64,000 nt of DNA, from the NCBI RefSeq assembly GCF_002077695.1, contig NZ_MWUE01000017.1:62001-126000 (forward strand), given 5' to 3'. This stretch comes from Pantoea latae. GTDB taxonomy: Bacteria; Pseudomonadota; Gammaproteobacteria; Enterobacterales; Enterobacteriaceae. Of the stretch, positions 1 through 8,365 are shown one piece after another. Below the pieces are notes generated by a model. It was not told the DNA's origin and did not search any database. It worked only from the letters and a program-made list of their open reading frames with translations. The position numbers were made by a program, and so were the translations under genes. How positions within the stretch are numbered: position 1 is the first letter of the stretch; each line of letters begins with the position of its first letter.

Positions 1-102
1 AGCTCCATTTATTCCTCTCAGGAATCGATTAATAAAATAAGCGGAATACTATTTATCGTTTCATCCTGCCAGGCTAGATGAAAATTAACAAGGGAGTAAC
101 AC

Positions 103-1080
103 ATGAGCTGGACTATTCTGATGACCGCGCCTGTTCTGGGCGCCGGAGGCGAACGCGCACTGGCGGAAGCGGGGTGCGAGGTGCACTACCTGCGCGACAG
201 CCAGGATGCGGCCGAGGTCGAGGCGCTGATGGCGCGCATCCCGTTCGACGCGGTGATTTCGCGCACCGTTACCCTCAGCCGCACGGCGATTGCCGCCTGT
301 CCGACGCTGAAGGTGATCTGCAAGCATGGCGTCGGCGTGACCAATATCGACGTGGAGGCGGCGACCTCCTTCGGCATTCCGGTGTTCACCACGCCCGGCA
401 CCAACGCGCAGTCCGTGGCGGAGCTAACGCTGGGCCTGATGCTCAGCGCGGCGCGGCGCATCAGCTGGCTTGAGCAGGAGATCGCGCAGGGTCGCTGGAC
501 GCGCAACGGCAGCAGCATGGAGCTGAGCGGAAAAACGCTGGGTCTGGTGGGCATGGGCGAGATTGGCCAGCGCGTGGCGCGCATCGCCCGGGCGATGGGC
601 ATGCGGGTGCGCTTTTACGATCCGGCGGCGCAGGTGCAGGACCTCTCGCCCGATGAGCAGGTTGAATCCCTCGACGCGCTGCTGGCGCAGAGTCAGGTGC
701 TGAGCCTGCACTGCCCGGTCAACGCCGCCACGCGCCAGATGCTGAACAGCCGAACGCTGGCGCTGCTGCCGGCCGGCGCGCTGGTGATCAATACCTCGCG
801 CGGCGAACTGATTGACGAAGCGGCGCTGGACGCGGCGTTGCGCAGCGGTCAGCTGTTTGCCGCCGGGCTCGATACCGTCGCCGTGGAGCCGCTGCCCGCC
901 GATCACCCTTTCCGCAGCCTGACTAACCTGGTGATGACGCCGCATATTGGCGGCTCCACTCCGGAAGCGCTGGATAAGGTCGCCCTCTTCGCGGCGCGCC
1001 AGTGTCTCGACTTTCTCAAGGGTGCGGCGGTCGATCCGCGCACCTGTGTTAACCGCGCGGTACTTAAGGAGCATTCATGA
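103..1080 (+). CDS. D-2-hydroxyacid dehydrogenase (phosphoglycerate dehydrogenase-like)
   Basis: This is a cytoplasmic NAD(P)-dependent dehydrogenase of 325 aa, expected to interconvert a 2-hydroxyacid and its 2-oxoacid. The Rossmann motif GLVGMGEIG is near residues 148-156. The family catalytic triad is visible: Arg in NTSRGELID (about 232), Glu in VAVEPLP (about 264) and His in TPHIGGST (about 283). The length is typical, with no C-terminal ACT domain, so a role in serine biosynthesis is unlikely. The ATG at 103 follows an AGGGAG Shine-Dalgarno sequence. Its stop overlaps the next start (ATGA), so it is co-translated with the RraA-like gene. The family is clear; the substrate is unknown. 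Confidence 0.9.
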   Translation: MSWTILMTAPVLGAGGERALAEAGCEVHYLRDSQDAAEVEALMARIPFDAVISRTVTLSRTAIAACPTLKVICKHGVGVTNIDVEAATSFGIPVFTTPGTNAQSVAELTLGLMLSAARRISWLEQEIAQGRWTRNGSSMELSGKTLGLVGMGEIGQRVARIARAMGMRVRFYDPAAQVQDLSPDEQVESLDALLAQSQVLSLHCPVNAATRQMLNSRTLALLPAGALVINTSRGELIDEAALDAALRSGQLFAAGLDTVAVEPLPADHPFRSLTNLVMTPHIGGSTPEALDKVALFAARQCLDFLKGAAVDPRTCVNRAVLKEHS

Positions 1081-1769
1081 CCCCATCTGACACCTGGCCA
1101 GCCGGCTACTTTATCGGACAGCGCGATACGCTGCCTGATGCAGAGACTATTGACGCCTTTCGCCGCCTGCCGGTACCCAATATCGGCGACTGCATGGGCC
1201 GCTCCTGCGGCGCGCTGGGGCTGCAGGCCTGGCATAACGATCCGCAGCATGTGCTGTGCGGCCCGGCGCTGACGGTGAAGGTGCGTCCCGGCGACAACCT
1301 GATGATCCACAAGGCGATTGAAATGGCGCAGCCAGGGGATGTGCTGGTGATCGACGGCGGCGGCGACCTGACCCAGGCGCTGATCGGCGGGCTGATGCGC
1401 ACCTCCGCCATCGCCAAAAAAATTGCCGGCTTTGTGATCGATGGCGCCATTCGCGACGTCAATGAGTGGGCCGAAGGCGGCGTGGCGCTCTGGGCGCGCG
1501 GCAATACGCTGCGCGGTCCGAGCAAAGAGGGGCCAGGCCAAATCAACGTCACCATCCAGTGCGCGGGCCTGGTGGTGAATCCAGGCGATCTGATCGTGGC
1601 CGACGCCGACGGGGTGATCAGTATCCCGCAGTCGCAGCTGGCTGCGTTGCTGCCGCGCGTGCGCGAACATGAGCAGCGCGAAGCGCGCATCCGTGAAACC
1701 AACCGCAGCGGAACCGCCGATCCCGAGCGTTTCAACGCCGTGTTGCGCGCCAAAGGGTGCCCGCTGTAA
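1077..1769 (+). CDS. RraA-family 4-hydroxy-4-methyl-2-oxoglutarate aldolase / oxaloacetate decarboxylase-like protein
   Basis: The 230-aa protein has the RraA/HMG-aldolase fold. Family aldolases carry a G-x20-R-D-x2-E signature; here GG-L-x(n)-GLMRT and then DGAIRDVNEW match it, so the metal- and pyruvate-enolate-binding residues appear intact. That argues for an enzyme (class II pyruvate aldolase or oxaloacetate decarboxylase) rather than the catalytically inert RNase E inhibitor RraA. It overlaps the upstream dehydrogenase by 4 bp and ends 12 bp before the next gene. With the hydroxyacid dehydrogenase upstream it could cleave or decarboxylate the oxoacid product, which is an inference from context. 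Confidence 0.85.
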   Translation: MTPSDTWPAGYFIGQRDTLPDAETIDAFRRLPVPNIGDCMGRSCGALGLQAWHNDPQHVLCGPALTVKVRPGDNLMIHKAIEMAQPGDVLVIDGGGDLTQALIGGLMRTSAIAKKIAGFVIDGAIRDVNEWAEGGVALWARGNTLRGPSKEGPGQINVTIQCAGLVVNPGDLIVADADGVISIPQSQLAALLPRVREHEQREARIRETNRSGTADPERFNAVLRAKGCPL

Positions 1770-1781
1770 AGGAGAGGAAAG

Positions 1782-2912
1782 ATGAAAAAAGGCACCAGGA
1801 TAATGTCGCTGCTGGCGGCAATGCTTGTGACTGGTCAGGCCGGCGCGCAGGATCGCCTGCCGGTGACGCTGCCGACTCAACAGGATAGCCGACTGCAGCA
1901 GGTCGAGACCTCGCCGCGCGTCTGGAATGGCGTCACCGTCAGTCCTGAAGGGCGTATTTTCGCGTCGCTGACGCAGTCGGAAGGGGCGGGCCCGCAGCTG
2001 GTCGAGGTGAAGAACGGCCAGCTTGAAGCCTGGCCCGATGAAGAGTGGAACCGCTGGGATGCGCAGCATCCGTCGCAGCATTTTCTGCACGTTAACGCGC
2101 TGCGCTTTGGCCCGGACGGCGACCTCTGGGTAATGGATGCCGGCAATAAAGGCATCGGAACCGGCGATAAGGCGGTGGAAGAGGGCGCTAAGCTGGTGCG
2201 CATTGATATTCACAGCCGCAAAGTGGTGGCGAGCTACCTGTTAAAGGCGCCGACGCTGAAAGCGGAAAGCTATCTCGACGATGTGCGCTTCAACGGTGAT
2301 TTCGCCTATATCACCGATCCGGGTGCGGTGGGCCTGGTGGTGCTGAATCTGAAATCGGGTCAAAGCTGGCGCGTGCTGGATAACCATCCGCTCTCGATTG
2401 ACCATCAGCCTATCTATGCAGATGGCAAAAAACTCTTTCTGCGCGACGGCCGGGAAAAGCGGGTCGGGCTGGATCAGCTGGAGGTGTCGCCAGACGGTAA
2501 ATGGCTCTATTACCAGGCGATCCCTGGACCGATGGCACGCATCGAAACGCGCTACTTGAATGACGCCTCGCTGTCGGGCGACGAAGTGGCGCGCCATGCG
2601 CAAAAATTTGTCGACACCTGGAGCACGGGCGGCACGGCGATAGACGCGGACGGCAATCTTTACGCCTCGGATATCAATACCCGCGCGATAAAGCGCATCA
2701 CGCCGCAGGGCGAAGTCAGCACAGTGGTGCAGGATCCGCGTCTGGTCTGGATCGATGCGATGTGGATTTCGCAGGGCGCGCTGTGGATGCCTTCCGCGCA
2801 GATCAACCGCACGCCAGCGACCACCGGCGGAAAGCCCTCTACCGTCGAATACCCGGTGAAACTTTATCGACTCAATTTACCGCTGCAGCCTTCGCCGCGC
2901 GATCATCATTAA
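1782..2912 (+). CDS. Secreted major-royal-jelly-protein/SMP-30-like beta-propeller protein
   Basis: This 376-aa protein starts with a Sec signal peptide (KK, a hydrophobic stretch, then GQAGAQ with cleavage near residue 23), so it should be periplasmic. The remainder resembles the bacterial royal-jelly-protein/L-dopachrome tautomerase-related family: a six-bladed propeller with repeated motifs such as GPDGDLWVMDAG (about 110) and SPDGKWLYYQ (about 236). Related SMP-30 proteins are lactonases, but I cannot assign catalytic residues. GGAGAGG precedes the ATG by a few bases. It is the third gene of the operon with the dehydrogenase and RraA-like enzyme, which suggests it acts on a precursor of their substrate outside the cytoplasm. 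Confidence 0.8.
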   Translation: MKKGTRIMSLLAAMLVTGQAGAQDRLPVTLPTQQDSRLQQVETSPRVWNGVTVSPEGRIFASLTQSEGAGPQLVEVKNGQLEAWPDEEWNRWDAQHPSQHFLHVNALRFGPDGDLWVMDAGNKGIGTGDKAVEEGAKLVRIDIHSRKVVASYLLKAPTLKAESYLDDVRFNGDFAYITDPGAVGLVVLNLKSGQSWRVLDNHPLSIDHQPIYADGKKLFLRDGREKRVGLDQLEVSPDGKWLYYQAIPGPMARIETRYLNDASLSGDEVARHAQKFVDTWSTGGTAIDADGNLYASDINTRAIKRITPQGEVSTVVQDPRLVWIDAMWISQGALWMPSAQINRTPATTGGKPSTVEYPVKLYRLNLPLQPSPRDHH

Positions 2913-2918
2913 TTAACC

Positions 2919-2936
2919 GGCCCGCACGCGCGGGCC
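2919..2936 (+). terminator. GC-rich hairpin after the first operon
   Basis: GGCCCGC and GCGGGCC form a perfect 7-bp stem around a 4-nt loop, 7 bp after the stop codon of the royal-jelly-like gene. No T tract follows (CAATAATAAA), so it may end transcription weakly or protect the 3' end. The remaining 270 bp to the next gene are AT-rich and hold no gene I can support. Confidence 0.4.
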
Positions 2937-3202
2937 CAATAATAAACAGTCGGCAAGAGAGAAATAAAATTTTTCTTATTAAGTTTCACGCCTGTTTATT
3001 ATCACCCGACGTCATTTTAAATTTATAAAAAACATGAATCAGCGCACAGTGACGACCTTCTTACTGGTTGCTTAAGTTGCTGTTTTTATGAAATATAGTG
3101 ACTTACTAATAATAATTGCTTTGGCTGTTTCCTTTTTAAATTCCGATACGTTTCCCGTTTGTCGCTGACAAACGCGCAATGTCCCTGCAACAGGATAAAA
3201 CT

Positions 3203-4498
3203 ATGCTGCTGATCGTCAGTCTGCTCATGATAGCGCTGTTTATTGGTTTATTAATGACCAAAAAACTCTCCGCGCTAACCGCTTTAATTATCGTGCCGAC
3301 CTTTTTTGCGCTGGTGGCCGGCTTTGGCGCCGAAACGGGCGATATGGTAATAAAAGGCTTGCGCACCGTTGCGCCGACCGGCGTGATGCTGATTTTCGCC
3401 ATGCTCTATTTTATGAGCGTGACGGATGCAGGCATGTTCGATCCGGTTATCCGCCGCATCGTCTCGGCGGTCGACGGCGATCCGGTAAAGATATTTACCG
3501 GCACCGTGCTGCTGGGGTTCCTGGTGGCGCTGGATGGCGACGGCGCGACGGTGTATATGATCGTGCTCGCCGCCTTTCTGCCGATTTATCAGCGCGCGGG
3601 ATTGTCGACGCTGAAAGTCGCCTGCCTGCTGCTGCAGTGCACCGGGCTGGGCAATATGCTGCCCTGGGGCGGTCCGACGGCGCGCGCGGCCACCGCCGTT
3701 CATGCTGAAACCAGCACGCTGTTCGTTCCGCTATTACTGCCGCTGCTCGCCTGCGTCGTCTGGACGTTTATCATGGCGTGGATACTGGGACGTCATGAAC
3801 GCAAACGTCTCGGCTGGCATCCTGATACGTCGGAAAAGCACGATATCGTATTAGAGGAGAAGCCCTGCGTCCCCTGGCGTTTCTGGACCAACTGGGCGCT
3901 TACCGTGGCGTTGATTACCCTGCTGGTGCTGGATATCGTGCCGATGGCCTACCTGTTTATGCTGGCGACGGCGATCGTGTTTCTGGTCAACTTTCCCCGT
4001 CTCAGTCAGCAGCAGGAGCAGCTGGCGCGGCATGCGCCCGCCATCCTCGCCGTTGCCAGCTTGATTTTCGCGGCGGCGGTGTTTACCGGCATTTTCGCCG
4101 GGACCGGCATGGCGAATGCGCTGGCGCAGGCGATTGTTAATATCATTCCCGCCGCGCTGGGGCCTTATCTGGCGGTGATCACCGCCCTGATCAGCGTGCC
4201 CGTGACCTGGCTGGTCTCCAACGACGTCTTCTATTTCGGCATGCTGCCCGTGCTGGTGCAGGCGGCGGGCCATTACGGTATCGCACCGGTGGAGATGGCG
4301 CGCGCCGCGCTGGTGGGACAGCCGGTGCATATTTTAAGCCCGCTGGTGGCCTCGACCTATCTGCTGGTGGGGATGCTGAAGCTCGATTACGCGCAGACGC
4401 AGCGCTTTACCCTGCGCTGGTCATTTATCACCAGCATGGTGTTTTTCGCCAGCTGTTTGCTGCTGGGCGCGTTTCCTTTTTATCAGAACGCCGGTTAA
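3203..4498 (+). CDS. CitMHS-family carboxylate (citrate-type) transporter
   Basis: This is an inner-membrane carrier of 431 aa with about 12 hydrophobic segments, matching the CitMHS (citrate-Mg2+/H+ or Ca2+ symporter) family. Typical motifs are GTVLLGFLVALDGDG in the first half, a central polar loop near residues 200-225, and LVSNDVFYFGMLPVL in the second half. I place the start at 3203 because AGGA lies 7 bp upstream; the in-frame ATG at 3179 has no ribosome binding site. It follows the hydroxyacid operon after 290 bp and may import the hydroxy- or tricarboxylic acid those enzymes use. Substrate is inferred. Confidence 0.85.
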   Translation: MLLIVSLLMIALFIGLLMTKKLSALTALIIVPTFFALVAGFGAETGDMVIKGLRTVAPTGVMLIFAMLYFMSVTDAGMFDPVIRRIVSAVDGDPVKIFTGTVLLGFLVALDGDGATVYMIVLAAFLPIYQRAGLSTLKVACLLLQCTGLGNMLPWGGPTARAATAVHAETSTLFVPLLLPLLACVVWTFIMAWILGRHERKRLGWHPDTSEKHDIVLEEKPCVPWRFWTNWALTVALITLLVLDIVPMAYLFMLATAIVFLVNFPRLSQQQEQLARHAPAILAVASLIFAAAVFTGIFAGTGMANALAQAIVNIIPAALGPYLAVITALISVPVTWLVSNDVFYFGMLPVLVQAAGHYGIAPVEMARAALVGQPVHILSPLVASTYLLVGMLKLDYAQTQRFTLRWSFITSMVFFASCLLLGAFPFYQNAG

Positions 4499-4516
4499 TA
4501 GCGGAATCCCGGCCGA

Positions 4517-4543
4517 GGCCTGACAGCGCGATGCTGTCAGGCC
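4517..4543. terminator. Strong hairpin between convergent genes
   Basis: GGCCTGACAGC and GCTGTCAGGCC make a perfect 11-bp stem with a 5-nt loop, placed between the stops of the CitMHS carrier (4498) and the leftward reductase (4548). There is no T run on either strand, but the position suits a bidirectional terminator. Confidence 0.5.
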
Positions 4544-4547
4544 AGTC

Positions 4548-5594
4548 TCAGGGGATCAGCTGGCTGCTGCGCATGGCGTCGAGATGCGCAATCAGCACCT
4601 CGTCGGAACGTTTGATCATGCCGTTAAAGCCCGCCTGACGCGCTTTGGTGACGTCGAAGATCGCATCTTTCTCAACGTGAAAGATAAAGTCGCCGAAGCC
4701 GCCCAGCGCCAGCCGATCGATATCGCGCTCTTTGAGCTGCGCCCGGTCGGCAATCGACGCCCAGAGCGGCTTAAGCGCGCTCAGACGCTCGCTCAGCGAG
4801 ATCGGCTGCGCTTCGCCGACCGGCACGCCGAACCACTCAGCCAGCTTCGGCCAGACGTGGCTCCAGCGGAAAACGTCGCCGTTGGTGATGTTAAAGGCAC
4901 CATATTTTTCCTGTTCCGCCGCCCAGATAGCACTCTGGCCGAGAATGCGGCTGTCGGTGATATTCACCAGCGTATTGCGCCACGCCGCGTCGGGACCCGG
5001 AAAATGCAGCGCGGTGCCCGATTCACGACACAGCGTGCCGTAAACGCCAATCAAATTGCCCAGATTCATCGGCGAGCCGAAAGAGTGGCCGATGACGATA
5101 TCCGGGCGCAGCGCCGTCCAGCCAATACCCGTTTCGTCGGCGATTTTTTTGGCATAGTCTTCATGCCGGAAATAGAGGTTTGGCGGAAAATGGCGGCTGT
5201 CCTCTTCCCGCGCCGGCGTGCGGTAGACGCCCAGGTGGGCGCCGTAAACCTTGCCACCCTGAATGAAAATAATCTGCTTCAGCGACGAGCCAGAGGCGCG
5301 CACCGCCGCGATGAGGTTTTCAAACATCAGCGCGTTGATATCCGCCTCTACGCCGGGGCTGGCATCCTGGCGCAGGGCGGCATAAAAGATATGGGTGACC
5401 GATTCAAAGGCGTGACGGTGGCGGTTGAGATCCTCTGAAGAGGACAAGTCGGCGCTGAGATGGGGCGAAGCGTGCGGGCTATGCGGTGAGCGGCCCAGCG
5501 TAGTAATACGCCAGCCCGCCAGGTGAAAGGCGTCATGCGCGGCAAAGCCGACAACGCCGCTGGCGCCCACCAAAAGAACGTGCCTGTTGCTCAT
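4548..5594 (-). CDS. SDR-family NAD(P)-dependent reductase, PRISE-like
   Basis: The 348-aa protein has an N-terminal Rossmann motif GASGVVG (residues 10-16) and is an extended short-chain dehydrogenase. The motif GGKVYGAH replaces the classical YxxxK arrangement and resembles the PRISE group (progesterone 5-beta-reductase/iridoid synthase-like), which reduces enones. Several other segments, such as ALRPDIVIGHS and NITNGDVFRWSHVWPKLAEWF, are typical of that group. ATG at 5594 follows a GGAGAG site. It is a single gene convergent with the CitMHS carrier and 74 bp from the M20 gene stop. The substrate is unknown. Confidence 0.8.
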   Translation of the reverse strand: MSNRHVLLVGASGVVGFAAHDAFHLAGWRITTLGRSPHSPHASPHLSADLSSSEDLNRHRHAFESVTHIFYAALRQDASPGVEADINALMFENLIAAVRASGSSLKQIIFIQGGKVYGAHLGVYRTPAREEDSRHFPPNLYFRHEDYAKKIADETGIGWTALRPDIVIGHSFGSPMNLGNLIGVYGTLCRESGTALHFPGPDAAWRNTLVNITDSRILGQSAIWAAEQEKYGAFNITNGDVFRWSHVWPKLAEWFGVPVGEAQPISLSERLSALKPLWASIADRAQLKERDIDRLALGGFGDFIFHVEKDAIFDVTKARQAGFNGMIKRSDEVLIAHLDAMRSSQLIP

Positions 5595-5668
5595 TTTTCT
5601 CTCCGTCTGAATTCAGCATAGGGACCCTTAATCGTAGAAGCCTGTGCGAAAACCAGCGGAAAATAGCG

Positions 5669-6844
5669 TCAGGACGACTGACGCAGAAACGCCTCCGTTA
5701 ACCGCACCCAGTAGGTCGCGCCGGTGGAAATACAGGCGTCGTTAAACTGATAGAGCGGGTGGTGCACCGCGTAGTCGTTCTCGCCGGTTCCGGTTCCCAG
5801 CCAGATATAGCATCCAGGGCAGGCCTGCAGCATAAAGGCGAAATCCTCGCTGCCCATCACGCTTTTTACCTGTTGCGGGTCAGCCACGCGTTCGGCGCCG
5901 AAGGTGTCGCGCGCCACCTGCAGCGCAAAGGCTGTTTCCGCCGCGTGGTTGACGGTGACCGGATAGCCGAAGTCGGGCTGAAGGGTGGCGGTGACGCCGA
6001 AACTTTCCGCCTGAGCGCGCACCAGCGTCTCAATGCGTGCCTTCACCGCCTGGCGCACCGTTTCGCTGAAGGTGCGCATATTCAGCTTCAGCACCGCGTG
6101 GTCGGGGATAATATTGTGGGTGGCGCCGCTCTGCAAACTGCCGACCGTCACCACCGCAGCATCCTGCGGATCCACATTGCGCGACACAATGGTCTGTAGC
6201 GCCATAATCATCGCCGCGCCGGCAACAATGGGATCGATACAGTTTTCCGGCGTCGAGCCGTGGCCGCCTTTGCCCTGCAGGGTAATGGTCATACTGTCGG
6301 ACGAGGCCATCAGCGCGCCGCTTTTGGTGACGAACGCGCCAGCGGGCAGCAGCGGCATATTGTGCAGGCCGAAAATCGCATCGCAGGGAAACAGGGTAAA
6401 AAGGCCATCCTCCATCATGCGTCGTGCGCCGCCGACCGACTCTTCGGAAGGCTGAAAAATAAGATGCAGCGTGCCGGAAAAAGGGCGTTTCTCCGCCAGA
6501 TAGCGCGCCGCCGCCAGCAGAATGGCGCAGTGACCATCATGCCCGCAGGCGTGCATTTTGCCCGGTACCGTGCTGCGCCAGGGCAGATCGGTCAGCTCCT
6601 GCATCGGCAGCGCGTCCATATCAGCCCGCAGGCCCAGCCGTTTGCCGCCGCTGCCGTTTTTCAGGGTGCCGACCACGCCGGTGCCGCCCAGCCCGCGATG
6701 CACTTCATATCCCCACGCCGTCAGCAGCTCGGCGATACGCTGGCTGGTGCGATACTCTTCAAATCCTAACTCCGGGTGCTGATGAAAATCGCGACGAATG
6801 GCGATCATCTCTGCTTCATGGTCGAGGATCTCTTTGATCAACAT
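5669..6844 (-). CDS. M20-family metallo-amidohydrolase (hippurate hydrolase-like)
   Basis: This 391-aa enzyme belongs to the M20D amidohydrolases that hydrolyse N-acyl amino acids or similar amides. The dinuclear metal site is visible as RADMDALP (about 74), MHACGHDGH (about 99-107), EESVGGA (about 134) and a C-terminal GSEDFAF plus H near residue 360. The catalytic Glu sits in PSEESVGG. It is cytoplasmic, with no signal peptide. GGAG precedes the ATG. It lies 17 bp downstream of an MHS transporter gene on the same strand, which probably brings in its substrate; both are divergent from a LysR gene. Confidence 0.88.
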   Translation of the reverse strand: MLIKEILDHEAEMIAIRRDFHQHPELGFEEYRTSQRIAELLTAWGYEVHRGLGGTGVVGTLKNGSGGKRLGLRADMDALPMQELTDLPWRSTVPGKMHACGHDGHCAILLAAARYLAEKRPFSGTLHLIFQPSEESVGGARRMMEDGLFTLFPCDAIFGLHNMPLLPAGAFVTKSGALMASSDSMTITLQGKGGHGSTPENCIDPIVAGAAMIMALQTIVSRNVDPQDAAVVTVGSLQSGATHNIIPDHAVLKLNMRTFSETVRQAVKARIETLVRAQAESFGVTATLQPDFGYPVTVNHAAETAFALQVARDTFGAERVADPQQVKSVMGSEDFAFMLQACPGCYIWLGTGTGENDYAVHHPLYQFNDACISTGATYWVRLTEAFLRQSS

Positions 6845-6861
6845 ACGCTCTTCTCCAGGTT

Positions 6862-8199
6862 TCAGTCGTCGGTATGGACGGCCCGCTCGCGCCAGGCCAG
6901 CAGCGCCGCCAGCGAGACGACGGCGCTAAACAGCAGATACCACGCGGGCGCCATCGCCTCGCCGGTGACGTTCAGCAGCCAGGTGACGTTGAACTGCGCG
7001 AAGCCGCCGAACAGCGTGACGCCGATGGCATACACCAGCGCCATGCCGGATGCGCGCACCCGGCGCGGAAAGGCTTCGAGGATCAGCAAAAAGAACGCCA
7101 CGGCGCTAATGTTGGCCAGCACCTGATCCGCCGCAATCAGCAGCAGCGTCAGCGCCAGCGACGCGCCCTGTTGCAGCGTGGCGAAGATGGGCCACACCAG
7201 CAGCATCGAACCCAGCGCGCAGATGAGCAAAACCGGTTTGCGGCGCGGCACTCTGTCCGCCAGCTTGCCGGCAAAAAAGGGCACGATCAGCGTCAGCAGC
7301 GCGGCGATCAGGCTAATCCAGTAGGAGGCGGCGGCGGGCAGGCGCAGCGTGTTGACCATATACGCCGGCATGTAGTAGACGATAAGGTAAAAGGTGGTGG
7401 TGCTTTTCATCACCAGCAGAATGCCCAGCAGCAGCGGGCGGCGATGCGCGCGCCAGATTTCGCGCGCCGGCGTTTCCTGCCGGGTTTCATGTATCACAGG
7501 CAGTTCAGTCAGGTGGCGGCGGATATAGATCCCCACCGGCATAATCGCCAGACCGATGATAAACGGCACGCGCCAGCCCCAGGCGTAGAGCGCTTGCTGG
7601 CTAAGGGTGTGAGTCAACAGCGCGCCCAGCGCCGCGCCGACTAACGCGGCGCCGCCCTGGCTGGCCATCTGCCAGCTGACCCGCACGCCGCGCTGCGATT
7701 TATCTCCCGCCTCCATCAGCCAGCTGGTGGCCGCGCCCACTTCGCCGCCCGCCGAAAAGCCCTGCAGCATGCGCCCGATCACCAGCAGCAGCGGCGCCCA
7801 TAGCCCCACCTGCGCATAGGTGGGGGCAAACGCCACCAGCATCACGCCGAGCGCCATCAGACTCATGATCAAGGTCAGGGCCGCTTTGCGCCCGTTTTTG
7901 TCCGCGTAGTGGCCAAGCATCAGGCTGCCGAGCGGACGCATAATAAAGCCCACCGCAAAGGTCGCGACGGCCAGCAGCAGCGAGGCGGAGTCGCTGCTGG
8001 CGGGGAAAAACAGGTGGCCGATGATCACCGAGAAAAAGCTGTAAACGGTGAAGTCATAAATCTCCAGGCCGTTTCCCAGCGTTACCGCCAGCAGCGATTT
8101 AGCCTGCTGGCTGCGCCTGAGGGGCTGCGCGTCTGGCGTCAAGGCGAGCGGCGCGGCGATCTCCGCGTCGGTCGAGGCATAGCGGACAGTCTGTTTCAT
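6862..8199 (-). CDS. MFS transporter, metabolite:H+ symporter (MHS) family
   Basis: The 445-aa protein has 12 predicted membrane segments. MHS-family features are FSVIIGHLFFPASSD after TM1, FIMRPLGSLMLGHYADKNGRKAAL in the TM2-3 loop (the MFS A motif), and SAGGEVGAATSWLMEA in TM4-5, as in citrate/proline/shikimate symporters. A long N-terminal tail of about 35 aa precedes TM1. Start at 8199 with GGAAGGAC upstream. It is the first gene of a two-gene operon with the M20 amidohydrolase and is divergent from the LysR gene at 8366, so import of an acylated amino acid or organic acid is plausible. Confidence 0.87.
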   Translation of the reverse strand: MKQTVRYASTDAEIAAPLALTPDAQPLRRSQQAKSLLAVTLGNGLEIYDFTVYSFFSVIIGHLFFPASSDSASLLLAVATFAVGFIMRPLGSLMLGHYADKNGRKAALTLIMSLMALGVMLVAFAPTYAQVGLWAPLLLVIGRMLQGFSAGGEVGAATSWLMEAGDKSQRGVRVSWQMASQGGAALVGAALGALLTHTLSQQALYAWGWRVPFIIGLAIMPVGIYIRRHLTELPVIHETRQETPAREIWRAHRRPLLLGILLVMKSTTTFYLIVYYMPAYMVNTLRLPAAASYWISLIAALLTLIVPFFAGKLADRVPRRKPVLLICALGSMLLVWPIFATLQQGASLALTLLLIAADQVLANISAVAFFLLILEAFPRRVRASGMALVYAIGVTLFGGFAQFNVTWLLNVTGEAMAPAWYLLFSAVVSLAALLAWRERAVHTDD

Positions 8200-8365
8200 C
8201 GGCGTGTCCTTCCGGTAGCTGAACGGGGAAAAAAGCGACAGACTGCACTATTGCCATAATATAAATACATATCAACTATGAGTAATTGTTATGGGCCAGG
8301 TTATGTTTGCTGTACCTTAACAGGGCGTTTTTTGCACCATTTCAGCCCGCTAAAGAGGGAGCACC

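Noticed and set aside
903-2213. A 436-codon minus-strand frame across the first operon
   Set aside because: It spans three well-supported plus-strand genes and has no recognisable domain.
8250-8300. LysR T-N11-A operator before the MHS transporter
   Set aside because: Several weak matches in AT-rich DNA; none is symmetric enough to name.
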